Shown here: in pieces, positions 20,701-29,736 of the stretch
Numbering within the stretch: the stretch's first letter is position 1
Layout: every line of letters starts with the position of its first letter
Assembly: GCA_001801085.1 (NCBI GenBank)
Contig: MGWR01000061.1
Span: 1 to 64,000 of the forward strand
Reading direction: 5' to 3'
Length of the DNA: 64,000 bases
Origin: Gallionellales bacterium GWA2_60_142
Lineage (GTDB): Bacteria; Pseudomonadota; Gammaproteobacteria; Burkholderiales; Gallionellaceae
Program-made: the position numbers and the translations under genes
Notes under the pieces: generated by a model
Told to the model about the DNA's origin: nothing
Database searches by the model: none
Seen by the model: only the letters and a program-made list of their open reading frames with translations

Positions 20701-22056
20701 GTGGAATTTAGCATAAAACAAGGTAGCCCGGAAAAACTGAAGAGCGGCACTGTCGTCGTCGGCGTATACGAAGGCGGCAAACTTTCGACACCGGCCCAGA
20801 CGCTGGACAAGGCCGCGGAACACCATCTGAGCGACGTCATCGCCAACGGCGACATGAACGGCAAGGCCGGCAGCACGCTGATGCTGCACCATGTCCCCGG
20901 CATCGCAGCAGAACGCGTGCTGCTGGTCGGCCTGGGCAAAGCCGCCGACCTCGCCGCCAAGCCTTATCTGGATGCGTTGCGTGCCGCCTTCGCCGTGCTG
21001 CAGAAGACCGCGGGCAAGGATGCCGCACTGTTCCTCACCGACCTCGCGGTCAAGGATCGCGACGTCAGCTGGAAAGTCAAACAGGCGGTGCTGCTCGCCG
21101 CCGAGTCCGGCTTCCGTAGCGACCAACTCAAGAGCAAACCAGCCGACGCATCCACATTGCGCAAGGTCGTGCTGGGCTGCGCCGACAAACCGGATGCCGC
21201 CGCGCAACGGGCACTGGCCCAGGCCGAAGCGATCGCAAACGGCATGGATCTGACCAAGGAACTCGGCAACCTGCCGGGCAACATCTGCACGCCAAGCTTC
21301 CTCGCCGCCAAGGCATTGGCGCTGGGCAAGGCGCACAAGAACATCAAGACCACCGTGCTGGAAGAGAAGGACATGCAGAAGCTGGGCATGGGCTCGCTGA
21401 AGCCGGGCGGCGACATGGACGAGATGAAGTACGACATGAGCGGCGCGGGCAGCGTGCTCGGCACGATGCAGGCCATCGCCGAAATGGGCCTGAAGCTGAA
21501 TGTGGTCGGCGTGATCCCGACCTGCGAGAACATGCCTTCCGGCAAAGCCACCCGCCCCGGCGACATCGTCACCTCGATGTCCGGCCAGACCATAGAGATC
21601 CTGAACACCGACGCCGAAGGCCGTCTGATCCTGTGCGACGCACTGACCTATTCGGCGAAGTTCAACCCGGACACCGTGATCGACATCGCCACGCTGACCG
21701 GCGCTTGCGTGATCGCACTGGGCAACGTCGTCAGCGGCATGTTCGCCAACGACGACAAGCTCGCCGCAGAGCTCGTCGCAGCGGGAGATCAATCGCACGA
21801 CCGCGTGTGGCAACTGCCGCTGTGGGACGACTACCAGCCGCTGCTGGACAGCAACTTCGCCGACATGGCGAACATCGGCGGACGTGCGGGCGGCACCATC
21901 ACCGCAGCCTGCTTCCTGTCCCGCTTCACCAAGGATTACCGCTGGGCGCACCTGGACATCGCCGGCACCGCCAACAAATCCGGCAAGGACAAGGGCGCGA
22001 CCGGCCGTCCCGTGCCGTTGTTGACGCAGTACCTGATCAATCGCACTGCCAAATAA
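20701..22056 (+). CDS. pepA: Leucyl aminopeptidase (M17) with active-site deletion
   Basis: Cytosolic M17 aminopeptidase, usually a hexamer. It starts at GTG 20701 with GGAGAG upstream. Length is 451 residues against about 495-500 in the family. The N-terminal domain (SIKQGSPEK to about 165) and the signature NTDAEGRL, with the metal ligands Asp and Glu and the catalytic Arg, are intact. However KLGMGS (about residue 232) joins directly to LKPGG: roughly 45 residues normally between these, including the GKGxTFDSGG motif with the metal-binding Lys and Asp, are missing in frame. Catalytic loss is expected, though DNA-binding or structural roles of PepA might remain. Either a real deletion or an assembly error. 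Confidence 0.9.
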   Translation: MEFSIKQGSPEKLKSGTVVVGVYEGGKLSTPAQTLDKAAEHHLSDVIANGDMNGKAGSTLMLHHVPGIAAERVLLVGLGKAADLAAKPYLDALRAAFAVLQKTAGKDAALFLTDLAVKDRDVSWKVKQAVLLAAESGFRSDQLKSKPADASTLRKVVLGCADKPDAAAQRALAQAEAIANGMDLTKELGNLPGNICTPSFLAAKALALGKAHKNIKTTVLEEKDMQKLGMGSLKPGGDMDEMKYDMSGAGSVLGTMQAIAEMGLKLNVVGVIPTCENMPSGKATRPGDIVTSMSGQTIEILNTDAEGRLILCDALTYSAKFNPDTVIDIATLTGACVIALGNVVSGMFANDDKLAAELVAAGDQSHDRVWQLPLWDDYQPLLDSNFADMANIGGRAGGTITAACFLSRFTKDYRWAHLDIAGTANKSGKDKGATGRPVPLLTQYLINRTAK

Positions 22057-22078
22057 TCGGCTTCGATGTCAGACGCCC

Positions 22079-22207
22079 TTGAAAATCGTTACGAGCAAGT
22101 CCAAGTGCAAGGAGCCGCGCAGTGAAAGACGAGACATACCATACAGGTAGGCGAGGATTGAACGAGCACGCGACGCCGCAATTGGACTGCGCAGTAGATT
22201 TGCGAGG
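22079..22207. repeat. Degenerate ~130 bp imperfect palindrome (same family as 53743-53883)
   Basis: It begins ttgaaaatcgttacgag and ends gcagtagatttgcgag. Arms share agtccaa-tgc in inverted orientation, with a central TACC/GGTA hairpin. Read against the reverse complement of 53743-53883 it matches at many positions (tgcaagg, gaggatt, gagcac, acgccgca, gcagtag). Its right end supplies GAGGG in front of holC. Confidence 0.55.
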
Positions 22208-22213
22208 GTGGCT

Positions 22214-22645
22214 GTGACCAAGGTCGATTTCTACACTGGTAGCGAAGACAAGCTGCGCACCGCCTGTCAGCTGAGCCACAAGGCGATGCAAAACGGCGTG
22301 CGCGTCGTGCTCAGCGCACCGGATGAAGCGACCACCGAGGCGCTGGACAAGCTGCTGTGGCAGTACCCGGCCACGGCGTTCATCCCGCACAGCCGCAGCG
22401 ATGCGGCGGAGTCGGAAGAAATGCCCGTCGTGCTGAACAGCGGCAGCGAGCGCTTCCCGCACCACGACCTGCTCATCAGCCTGCACAACGAATGCGTGCC
22501 GTTCTTCAGCCGCTTCGAGCGAGTCATCGAGATCGTCGGCACCGATACCGAAGACAGCAAACTGGGGCGGGAGCGCTACAAGTTTTACAAGGATCGCGGC
22601 TACGAGCTGCGCCACATCGACCTGTCCGGAGCGAAGAACGCATGA
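22214..22645 (+). CDS. holC: DNA polymerase III chi subunit
   Basis: Clamp-loader accessory subunit that contacts SSB. 143 residues, fold signatures: KVDFYTGSEDKLRTACQLSHKA at the start, LDKLLWQYPATAFIPH, and KFYKDRGYELRHIDLS at the end. The start is taken as GTG 22214, because GAGGG (22204-22208) sits 5 bases ahead; GTG 22208 would overlap that site. It follows pepA, as in many betaproteobacteria, and overlaps the next ORF by ATGA. The ribosome site appears to come from the end of a repeat element. Confidence 0.88.
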   Translation: MTKVDFYTGSEDKLRTACQLSHKAMQNGVRVVLSAPDEATTEALDKLLWQYPATAFIPHSRSDAAESEEMPVVLNSGSERFPHHDLLISLHNECVPFFSRFERVIEIVGTDTEDSKLGRERYKFYKDRGYELRHIDLSGAKNA

Positions 22646-22968
22646 GCCCCGATCCGTCCGATAGCTCATCGACCGACTTGCCGGTGCTGACCCAGGTGGT
22701 CGGCACACCCGCGCCGGAAGACCTGCCGACGCTGACCGAAGTCGTCACGCCCCCGCCTCCCGCCGCACACACGCTCAGCGAAGAAGAGATACAGCAGTTG
22801 CTGAGGCTGCTCGAATCGCGCCTCGAAGTCGTGTTCACGCAGAAGCTCAGCCTCCATCTGGAAAGACTGCAACGCTTGGCCGTCAAACAGGCCGTCAACG
22901 AATTCCGCGCCGCACTGCCGGAATTGCTGCACGAAATACTGAACACCCCGCCCAAACCTCGCCCGTAA
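22642..22968 (+). CDS. Hypothetical protein coupled to holC
   Basis: 108 residues, starting in an ATGA overlap with holC. The N-terminal 45 residues are Pro/Thr/Ser-rich and likely disordered, with the internally repeated motif LPVLTQVVGTPAP / LPTLTEVVTPPPP. The C-terminal half is a predicted amphipathic helix (SEEEIQQLLRLLESRLEVVF; HLERLQRLAVKQAVNEF). No membrane segment or Cys. Its position between holC and valS suggests a conserved operon partner; I do not recognise a function. Confidence 0.75.
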   Translation: MSPDPSDSSSTDLPVLTQVVGTPAPEDLPTLTEVVTPPPPAAHTLSEEEIQQLLRLLESRLEVVFTQKLSLHLERLQRLAVKQAVNEFRAALPELLHEILNTPPKPRP

Positions 22969-22993
22969 TCCCCCATCCGCAATCCAGAGTCCA
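22966..22993. repeat. Heptanucleotide array, copy 4
   Basis: Units taatccc, ccatccg, caatcca, gagtcca directly at the stop codon of the holC-linked ORF and before the valS promoter. Confidence 0.45.
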
Positions 22994-23031
22994 CAAACGC
23001 ATACAGCGCACAGGATTCCGCCCCTCCGCTT

Positions 23032-23040
23032 TGCTATAAT
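23032..23040 (+). promoter_or_regulatory. valS extended -10 promoter
   Basis: TGC TATAAT (-10 at 23035-23040, preceded by TG in the extended -10 position), with no clear -35. The valS start is 45 bases after the -10 box. Confidence 0.5.
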
Positions 23041-23084
23041 CGCGCCCCTCTACAGCCGCCTGGCTGATCTATCACCGCACGAAT

Positions 23085-25889
23085 ATGACTCAGCAAAAAG
23101 AACTCGCCAAAAGTTTTGACCCCAAAGACATCGAAGCGCGCTGGTATCCCACTTGGGAAAACGCCGGCTACTTCAAGGCCGGACTCGATCCAAAAAAGAC
23201 CGAATCTTTCTGCATCCAGTTGCCGCCGCCCAACGTCACCGGCACGCTGCACATGGGCCACGGCTTCAACCAGACTTTGATGGATGCGCTCACGCGCTAC
23301 CACCGCATGCGCGGCGACAACACGCTGTGGCAACCCGGCACCGACCATGCGGGCATCGCCACGCAGATCGTGGTGGAGCGCCAGCTCGACGCGCAGGGCG
23401 TCTCGCGCCATGATCTCGGTCGCGAGAAGTTCATCGAAAAAGTGTGGGAGTGGAAGGAATACTCCGGCAACACCATCACCCAGCAGATGCGCCGCTTAGG
23501 CACTTCGCCCGACTGGTCGCGCGAGCGCTTCACCATGGACCCGAAACTGAACAAGACCGTCACCGAGACCTTCGTGCGCCTGTTCAACGAAGGCCTGATC
23601 TATCGCGGCAAACGTCTGGTGAACTGGGACCCGAAACTGCACACCGCCGTCTCCGACCTCGAAGTGGTGCAGGAAGAAGAAGACGGTTTCATGTACCACA
23701 TCCAGTATCCGCTGGCGGATGGCTCCGGCCATCTGGTGGTTGCGACGACGCGTCCCGAGACCATGCTGGGCGACGTGGCGGTGATGGTGCATCCGGAAGA
23801 CGAGCGCTACAAACACCTCATCGGCAAGCAAGTCACGCTGCCGCTGTGCGACCGCACCATCCCCGTGATTGCCGACGATTATGTGGATAAGGAATTCGGC
23901 ACCGGCGTGGTGAAGGTCACGCCTGCACATGACTTCAACGACTATGCCGTGGGGCAACGCCACAAGCTGGAAATGATTTCCATCCTCACGCTGGATGCGA
24001 AGATCAACGAACACGCGCCCGCAAAATATCAAGGCCTCGACCGCTTCGCTGCACGCAAGCAGATCGTCGCCGACCTCGAAGCCGCCGGTCTATTCATCAA
24101 GGCCGACAAGCACAAACTCAAGGTGCCGCGCGGCGACCGCACCGGCGTGGTCATCGAACCGATGCTGACCGACCAGTGGTTTGTGGCGATGAGCAAGGCG
24201 GGCCCAGAAGGAAAATCCATCACCGAACAGGCGCTGGAATGCGTGAGCTCCGGCGAGATCAAGTTCCACCCCGAGAACTGGGTCAATACCTACAACCAGT
24301 GGCTGAACAACATCCAAGACTGGTGCATCTCGCGCCAACTGTGGTGGGGCCATCAGATTCCCGCGTGGTACGGCGTGAACGGCGAAGTGTTCGTCGCGCG
24401 CGACGAGGCCGAAGCGCGCCACTTGGCCGATAAGGCCGGTTACGCCGGACAGCTCGACCGCGACAACGACGTGCTCGACACCTGGTTCTCCTCCGCGCTG
24501 TGGCCGTTCTCCACACTGGACTGGGAAGAAGGCAAGCCGTTCGACGCGCAGAACGAATTCGTGAAGCAATACCTGCCCTCCTCCGTGCTGGTCACCGGCT
24601 TCGACATCATCTTCTTCTGGGTAGCGCGCATGGTGATGATGACCAAACACATCACAGGCCAAATCCCGTTCAAGGACGTGTACGTGCACGGCCTGATCCG
24701 CGATGCAGAAGGCCAGAAGATGTCCAAGTCCAAAGGCAACGTGCTCGACCCCATCGACCTGATCGACGGCATCGATCTCGACTCACTGGTGAAGAAACGC
24801 ACCACCGGCCTGATGAATCCGAAGGATGCGGAGAAGATCGAGAAGCGCACCCGCAAGGAATTCCCGGAAGGCATCACCGCCTTCGGCACCGATGCGTTGC
24901 GCTTTACCTTCGCCTCGCTCGCCTCGCCTGGACGCGACATCAAGTTCGACATGCAGCGCTGCGAAGGCTACCGCAACTTCTGCAACAAGCTGTGGAACGC
25001 CACGCGCTTCGTGCTGATGAACTGCGACGGCAAGGATGTGGGCCTCGACGAGAGCCTGCCGCTGGAATTCTCCGCCGCCGATCACTGGATGATCGGCGAA
25101 CTGCAGAAGGCCGAAGCCGAGATGGCGACGCACTTCGCCGACTACCGTTTCGACATGGCCGCGCGCGCCGTGTACGAACTGGTGTGGAACACCTATTGCG
25201 ACTGGTATGTGGAACTGGCCAAGGTGCAGATGGCGAACGGCGATGAAGCACAACAGCGCGGGACGCGTAGAACATTGGTGCGCGTGCTGGAGACCATCCT
25301 GCGCCTCGCCCACCCCATCATCCCGTTCATCACCGAGGAGTTGTGGCAGTCGGTTGGGCCGATGGCGAAGGCCAAGGGCGACAGCATCATGCTGCAAGCC
25401 TATCCCAAGGCCGACAGCAGCAAGATCGACGATGCCGCCATCGCGCAGATCGCGCTACTGCAGGAACTGGTCAACGCTTGCCGCAGCCTGCGCAGCGAAA
25501 TGAATCTGTCGCCTGCCGCCCGTGTGCCGCTCATCGCGGCCGGCGATGCGACGGTATTGAACGCACTCGCTCCTTACATCAGCAGCCTCGGCAAACTCAG
25601 CGAAGTGCAGGTCGTCGCCGAACTGCCGGAAGGCGATGCGCCGGTGTCCATCGTCGGTAACGTCAAGCTGATGCTGAAGGTGGAGATCGACGTCGCGGCC
25701 GAACGCGAACGCTTGGACAAGGAGATCGCCCGCCTGAGCAACGAGATCGTCAAGGCAGAAGCCAAGCTATCCAACGAGAGCTTCGTCGCGCGAGCTCCGG
25801 CGGCAGTGGTGGAGCAGGAGAAGAAACGTCTGGAAGGTTTCGGCGCTACGCTGGCGCAGTTGCAGGCTCAGCGCAAGAAGCTGGGGTAA
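23085..25889 (+). CDS. valS: Valyl-tRNA synthetase
   Basis: Charges tRNA-Val. 934 residues, full length. Class I motifs: [13 protein letters not shown] carries the HIGH-type motif (HMGH, about residue 48) and [12 protein letters not shown] the KMSKS motif (about 545). The CP1 editing domain that clears Thr-tRNA-Val is present ([29 protein letters not shown]). The C-terminus has an anticodon-binding helical bundle and a coiled-coil arm ([21 protein letters not shown]), which is typical of ValRS. ATG 23085 has no strong Shine-Dalgarno. Confidence 0.98.
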   Translation: MTQQKELAKSFDPKDIEARWYPTWENAGYFKAGLDPKKTESFCIQLPPPNVTGTLHMGHGFNQTLMDALTRYHRMRGDNTLWQPGTDHAGIATQIVVERQLDAQGVSRHDLGREKFIEKVWEWKEYSGNTITQQMRRLGTSPDWSRERFTMDPKLNKTVTETFVRLFNEGLIYRGKRLVNWDPKLHTAVSDLEVVQEEEDGFMYHIQYPLADGSGHLVVATTRPETMLGDVAVMVHPEDERYKHLIGKQVTLPLCDRTIPVIADDYVDKEFGTGVVKVTPAHDFNDYAVGQRHKLEMISILTLDAKINEHAPAKYQGLDRFAARKQIVADLEAAGLFIKADKHKLKVPRGDRTGVVIEPMLTDQWFVAMSKAGPEGKSITEQALECVSSGEIKFHPENWVNTYNQWLNNIQDWCISRQLWWGHQIPAWYGVNGEVFVARDEAEARHLADKAGYAGQLDRDNDVLDTWFSSALWPFSTLDWEEGKPFDAQNEFVKQYLPSSVLVTGFDIIFFWVARMVMMTKHITGQIPFKDVYVHGLIRDAEGQKMSKSKGNVLDPIDLIDGIDLDSLVKKRTTGLMNPKDAEKIEKRTRKEFPEGITAFGTDALRFTFASLASPGRDIKFDMQRCEGYRNFCNKLWNATRFVLMNCDGKDVGLDESLPLEFSAADHWMIGELQKAEAEMATHFADYRFDMAARAVYELVWNTYCDWYVELAKVQMANGDEAQQRGTRRTLVRVLETILRLAHPIIPFITEELWQSVGPMAKAKGDSIMLQAYPKADSSKIDDAAIAQIALLQELVNACRSLRSEMNLSPAARVPLIAAGDATVLNALAPYISSLGKLSEVQVVAELPEGDAPVSIVGNVKLMLKVEIDVAAERERLDKEIARLSNEIVKAEAKLSNESFVARAPAAVVEQEKKRLEGFGATLAQLQAQRKKLG

Positions 25890-25893
25890 CACG

Positions 25894-25973
25894 TAGGGTG
25901 GGCACGTTTTTTGTGCCCACGCGGTCGGCTCATGTTATTTCCGCGTGGGCACAAAAAACGTGCCCACCCTACT
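25894..25973. repeat. GTAGGGTGGGCAC inverted repeat, copy 2
   Basis: Nearly perfect palindrome: gtagggtgggcacgtttttt on the left and aaaaaacgtgcccaccctac on the right, with inner arms gtgcccacgcgg and ccgcgtgggcac. It lies just after the valS stop, between convergent genes, and can act as a terminator. Confidence 0.85.
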
Positions 25974-25976
25974 TCC

Positions 25977-26225
25977 CTACCGGCGACGAATCAGAAAGAT
26001 AAATTCCCCGCCCTCTTCGACCGACAACAGCAACTCGTTGCCGGTCTTCTTGCAGAAATCGATAAAGTCGTTCGGCGAACCCTTGTCGGTCGCGACAATT
26101 TTCAGCACCTGCCCGCTGGTCATACCGGCCAGCGATTTCTTTGCGCGCAGAATGGGCAACGGGCAGGCCAGTTGCCGCACATCCAGTTCGACATCGAACG
26201 GGAAATTCTTTTCTTCTTCCATCAT
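25977..26225 (-). CDS. TusA-family sulfurtransferase
   Basis: 82 residues, sulfur carrier of the TusA/SirA type. The conserved Cys is in ELDVRQLACPLPILRAKKSL (Cys-Pro-x-Pro motif, about residue 20), followed by LKIVATDKGSPNDFIDF. It starts at 26225, overlapping the rhodanese stop by 4 bases (ATGA), so the two are translationally coupled. Rhodanese and TusA pairs relay sulfane sulfur for tRNA thiolation or, in sulfur oxidisers, for thiol-bound sulfur metabolism; which one applies cannot be told here. Confidence 0.88.
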   Translation of the reverse strand: MMEEEKNFPFDVELDVRQLACPLPILRAKKSLAGMTSGQVLKIVATDKGSPNDFIDFCKKTGNELLLSVEEGGEFIFLIRRR

Positions 26226-26536
26226 GCAATCGGCAGACCGGCTTGTGCCCAGCCGATGATGCCGCCCTGCAGGTTGTACACATCGGCGAAGCCATTGGCG
26301 GCAGCGAATGCCGCCGCTTGCGCCGAACGCCCGCCCATCTGGCAATAAAACACCGTGGTCGCCGCCTTGTCCATTTCGCTGATACGCAACGGGATCAGGT
26401 GCAGCGGCAGCGGCTCGCCTTGAGGAATTTTGCCGCGCGCCACTTCCGCGTCGGTGCGCACATCCACCAGACGCAAACCACCCTGTTGCAACCTCGCTTG
26501 CAACTCCGCAGCGGTGATGTTTTTGAAATCAGCCAT
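26222..26536 (-). CDS. Single-domain rhodanese sulfurtransferase
   Basis: 104 residues from ATG 26536 (MADFKNITAAEL). Rhodanese fold: RLVDVRTDAEVARGKIPQG near residue 30 and the active-site loop VFYCQMGGRSAQAA with the catalytic Cys near residue 67. It has no signal peptide, so it is cytoplasmic. Upstream frame extension to 26626 lacks a ribosome site. It hands persulfide sulfur presumably to the coupled TusA-like protein. Confidence 0.88.
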   Translation of the reverse strand: MADFKNITAAELQARLQQGGLRLVDVRTDAEVARGKIPQGEPLPLHLIPLRISEMDKAATTVFYCQMGGRSAQAAAFAAANGFADVYNLQGGIIGWAQAGLPIA

Positions 26537-26664
26537 GTTTCCGTTCCTTGTTTCGAAGGGCGGCGATTCTAGCGCAAATCGGAGCCGCAACCTATGCCCG
26601 GCCATGTTGTTGCCGCATTTCGGCACCCGAGGAACCGCCGGCGAAAACGGTTATCATACGGGTC

Positions 26665-28095
26665 ATGAAAAAACTGCCCTTGTTGCTGTTGCTGTGTCTT
26701 TCAACCCCCGCGCTGGGCGACGGACTGCCCGACCTCGGCGACACATCCCAGGCCGTGCTGACGCCGTTGCAGGAACGCCAGATCGGCCAACAGAGCATGC
26801 TGCAAATACGCTCCGGCAAACAGTATTTCGACGACACGGAAATCCACGACTACCTCAATCAGATCGGTTACAAGCTGGTCGAGAACAGCGCCGAACCCAG
26901 CACCGGTTTCGAGTTCTTCGCGCTCGACGATTACAACGTCAACGCCTTTGCGATGCCCGGCGGCTTCATCGGCGTGAACGCCGGCCTGCTGCTCACCGCA
27001 CAGAGCGAATCGGAACTGGCTGCGGTGCTAAGCCACGAAATCGCCCACGTCACCCAGCATCATCTGGCCCGCATGGTCGCAGGCTCGCAGAACGACACGC
27101 TGGCCTCGATGGCCGCGCTAGCGGTCGCGATCCTCGCCGCACGCAGCAACTCGCAGATCTCGGAAGCGGCGCTGGCCGGCATGCAGGCGCGCAGCATCCA
27201 GAGCCAACTGGATTACACCCGCACCCACGAACAGGAGGCGGATCGCATCGGTTTCGAGATCCTGCTCAAGTCTGGATTCAACACCCACGCGATGCCGGAA
27301 TTCCTGGATCGGTTGCAGACCGCCACCCGCCTGCTGGAAGGCAACATGCCGGGCTATTTGCGCACCCACCCAATCACCAGCGAACGCGTCGCCGACATTG
27401 CCAACCGCGTGCAGAAACAGCCCTACCGGCTGGTGCCGGACAGCCTGGACTTCCAGTTGGTGCGCACCAAACTGATCGCAAGACAGAAGACCACGCAGGA
27501 CGCCATCGCCTACTTCAGCGACGCGCTCGGCGCGCAGAAACACGGCAATCCGATCGCCCAGCGCTACGGATTGATCGTTTCGCTGCTGCGCACCCATGAA
27601 ACCGAACGCGCCGCGCAGGAACTGGCGAAGCTGCGGAAACAGGCGAAGAGCGACCCGGCCGCCAGGCACAACGCGATGATAGAAACGCTCACCGGACGGG
27701 TGAAACGCGCGATGCACGACGACGCCACCGCGTTCTACCGCACTGCCGTGCAGGACTTTCCGCAGCACCGCGCGCTGGTCTACGACTATGCCGAACTGCT
27801 GATCGACGGCGGACAAGCCGAGATCGCCGCGAAGCTGCTCACCGAGCAGCTCGTCCGCCATCCCAGCGACACCACGCTGTATGACTTGCAGGCGCGCAGC
27901 TACGCAAAACTGGGGAAGCGCTTCGAACAGCACCAAGCGCAGGCCTACGGCTATGCCTGGCAAGGCCGGCTGCACGCCGCGCTCGAACAGCTAGAACTGG
28001 CCAAACAGTCCGGCGGCAACTTCTACCAGTTGTCGGTGATCGAGAGCGACTTGCGGGAATTGAGGGAGATGCTGGATGCGCGCATTCAAAAATAG
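26665..28095 (+). CDS. bepA: M48 metalloprotease with TPR (BepA/YfgC-like)
   Basis: Periplasmic Zn protease involved in outer-membrane protein (LptD/BAM) quality control in E. coli. 476 residues: signal peptide (KKLPLLLLLCLSTPALG), M48 domain with HEIAH at about residue 130 and the third ligand Glu in THEQEADRIG, family loop NAFAMPGGFIGVNAGLL, then TPR repeats from about residue 300 (ALVYDYAELLIDGGQAEIAA). TATCAT sits 7 bases before the ATG at 26665 with no ribosome site, a leaderless candidate, although the -35 is poor. Confidence 0.9.
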   Translation: MKKLPLLLLLCLSTPALGDGLPDLGDTSQAVLTPLQERQIGQQSMLQIRSGKQYFDDTEIHDYLNQIGYKLVENSAEPSTGFEFFALDDYNVNAFAMPGGFIGVNAGLLLTAQSESELAAVLSHEIAHVTQHHLARMVAGSQNDTLASMAALAVAILAARSNSQISEAALAGMQARSIQSQLDYTRTHEQEADRIGFEILLKSGFNTHAMPEFLDRLQTATRLLEGNMPGYLRTHPITSERVADIANRVQKQPYRLVPDSLDFQLVRTKLIARQKTTQDAIAYFSDALGAQKHGNPIAQRYGLIVSLLRTHETERAAQELAKLRKQAKSDPAARHNAMIETLTGRVKRAMHDDATAFYRTAVQDFPQHRALVYDYAELLIDGGQAEIAAKLLTEQLVRHPSDTTLYDLQARSYAKLGKRFEQHQAQAYGYAWQGRLHAALEQLELAKQSGGNFYQLSVIESDLRELREMLDARIQK

Positions 28096-28309
28096 TAGAG
28101 CCGCCTTCATCCAATAACCATTGTGGCAACATCGAACATGTTCGGCGCAATCAAGGCTAATGCCGACCGGGGTGCGATTCAAACTGATGTGGAACTTGTA
28201 AAAATCGAGGGCCCCTCCCCCTTGCAGGGAGAAGGAACAGATTTTTCTCTAATGGACAATCTGTGATTAATATCTCAACTGGCGCGATATTTACCAGGAA
28301 AGGAATACT

Positions 28310-29596
28310 GTGACTCAGGAAACAGTCGCCATCGTTGGGCTGGGTTATGTGGGATTGCCACTGGCCGTTGAATTTGGCAAGAAATTTACAACTATCGGGT
28401 ACGACTTATCCGAGCGCAAGATAGCCAGTTACCGCAATGGCCTCGACCCATCCGGAGACGTTCCCAGCGAAGATTTTCGTGCCGCAAAGCACCTGTCCTT
28501 TACCACTGACCCGTCGCATTTATCCGGATCGGATTACCTTATCATCGCCGTCCCGACCCCGGTCGATGCGGCGCACCAGCCCGACTTCGCCCCGCTGATA
28601 TCCGCTTCCGCGACCGTGGGAAAACACCTGAAACAAGGTGCGGTGGTCATTTTCGAATCCACGGTTTACCCGGGCGCGACCGAGGAAGTTTGCATTCCGG
28701 TATTGGAGCGCGAATCCAACCTGAAATGGATGAAGGATTTTCACGTCGGCTATTCCCCGGAGCGAGTCAATCCGGGCGACAAGGAAAGGACCATCACAAA
28801 AGTGATCAAAGTCGTATCCGGCGACGATGAAGCGACGCTAAACAAAGTGGCCGCGCTATATCAAAGCATCATTGCCGCCGGCATCCATAAAGCGAGCTCC
28901 ATCAAAGTGGCCGAGGCCGCCAAAGTGATCGAAAACACCCAGCGCGACCTGAACATCGCGCTGATGAATGAGCTGTCCCTGATCTTCCACCGAATGAATA
29001 TCGATACTTTAGAGGTGCTGGAGGCGGCAGGAACGAAATGGAATTTTCTGCCTTTCCGTCCCGGCCTAGTTGGGGGGCATTGCATCGGAGTTGACCCCTA
29101 CTATCTGACGCACAAGGCGGAGATGCTGGGCTATCACCCCCAGGTGATCCTGGCTGGCCGCCGCATCAATGACGGCATGGCCACCTTTGTCGCACACCAG
29201 ACGATCAAACAGTTATCCAGCTCCGGCAACCCGGTCAAAGGCGCGAAAATCATCATTCTCGGGCTGACCTTCAAAGAAAACTGCACCGACTTACGCAATT
29301 CAAAAGTGGCGGATATCGTGCATGAATTGCAGGACTTCGGCTGCAACGTATCGGTGCATGATCCCATGGCATCCCCTCAAGAGGCCGAATATGAATACGG
29401 AATTTCCCTGGTTGCTTGGGATGATTTACCCGAAGCCGATGCGATCATTGCTGCCGTATCGCACAAAGCATATTTGTCCATGCCGCAAACCGCCCTATTG
29501 GCGAAACTGAAACCAAGCGGAATATTTGTCGATGTAAAGTCAGCCTATGATTCCGCCGCGATAGAAGGTGCCGGCTACAAAGTGTGGCGGCTGTAA
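28310..29596 (+). CDS. Nucleotide-sugar dehydrogenase (UDP-GlcNAc/GalNAc 6-dehydrogenase type)
   Basis: NAD-dependent four-electron oxidation of a UDP-sugar at C6, giving a uronic acid for surface polysaccharide. 428 residues from GTG 28310, with AGGAAAGGA upstream. Rossmann motif AIVGLGYVGLPLAVEFG at residues 8-24; catalytic Cys in GGHCIGVDPYYL near residue 258; C-terminal UDP-binding domain (GLTFKENCTDLRNSKVADIV). The sequence resembles TviB/WbpO-type enzymes more than UDP-glucose dehydrogenase; the exact substrate is inference. First gene of the polysaccharide region. The 214 bases upstream hold only two weak hairpins. Confidence 0.9.
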   Translation: MTQETVAIVGLGYVGLPLAVEFGKKFTTIGYDLSERKIASYRNGLDPSGDVPSEDFRAAKHLSFTTDPSHLSGSDYLIIAVPTPVDAAHQPDFAPLISASATVGKHLKQGAVVIFESTVYPGATEEVCIPVLERESNLKWMKDFHVGYSPERVNPGDKERTITKVIKVVSGDDEATLNKVAALYQSIIAAGIHKASSIKVAEAAKVIENTQRDLNIALMNELSLIFHRMNIDTLEVLEAAGTKWNFLPFRPGLVGGHCIGVDPYYLTHKAEMLGYHPQVILAGRRINDGMATFVAHQTIKQLSSSGNPVKGAKIIILGLTFKENCTDLRNSKVADIVHELQDFGCNVSVHDPMASPQEAEYEYGISLVAWDDLPEADAIIAAVSHKAYLSMPQTALLAKLKPSGIFVDVKSAYDSAAIEGAGYKVWRL

Positions 29597-29736
29597 CCGC
29601 CCTTACCCATGCGCCCCACCTCTTTCAGTTTTTCTGTCGCGGTCAACTGCCAAGCGCCGACGATTGATACCTCGCACAATGTGTTGACCAAGTGACCGGC
29701 TACCCGCAAAATCGCAATGCCACCCCTCAAACCGCA

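Noticed and set aside
20197-21951. 584 codon open frame on the minus strand across pepA
   Set aside because: It overlaps a well-supported M17 gene on the other strand, has no family resemblance, and is His/Gly/Val-rich as expected from antisense reading of GC-rich coding DNA.
28096-28309. Possible JUMPstart/ops element before the polysaccharide cluster
   Set aside because: No ggcggtag core was found; only two weak hairpins (ctccc/gggag and acagatt/aatctgt) are visible.
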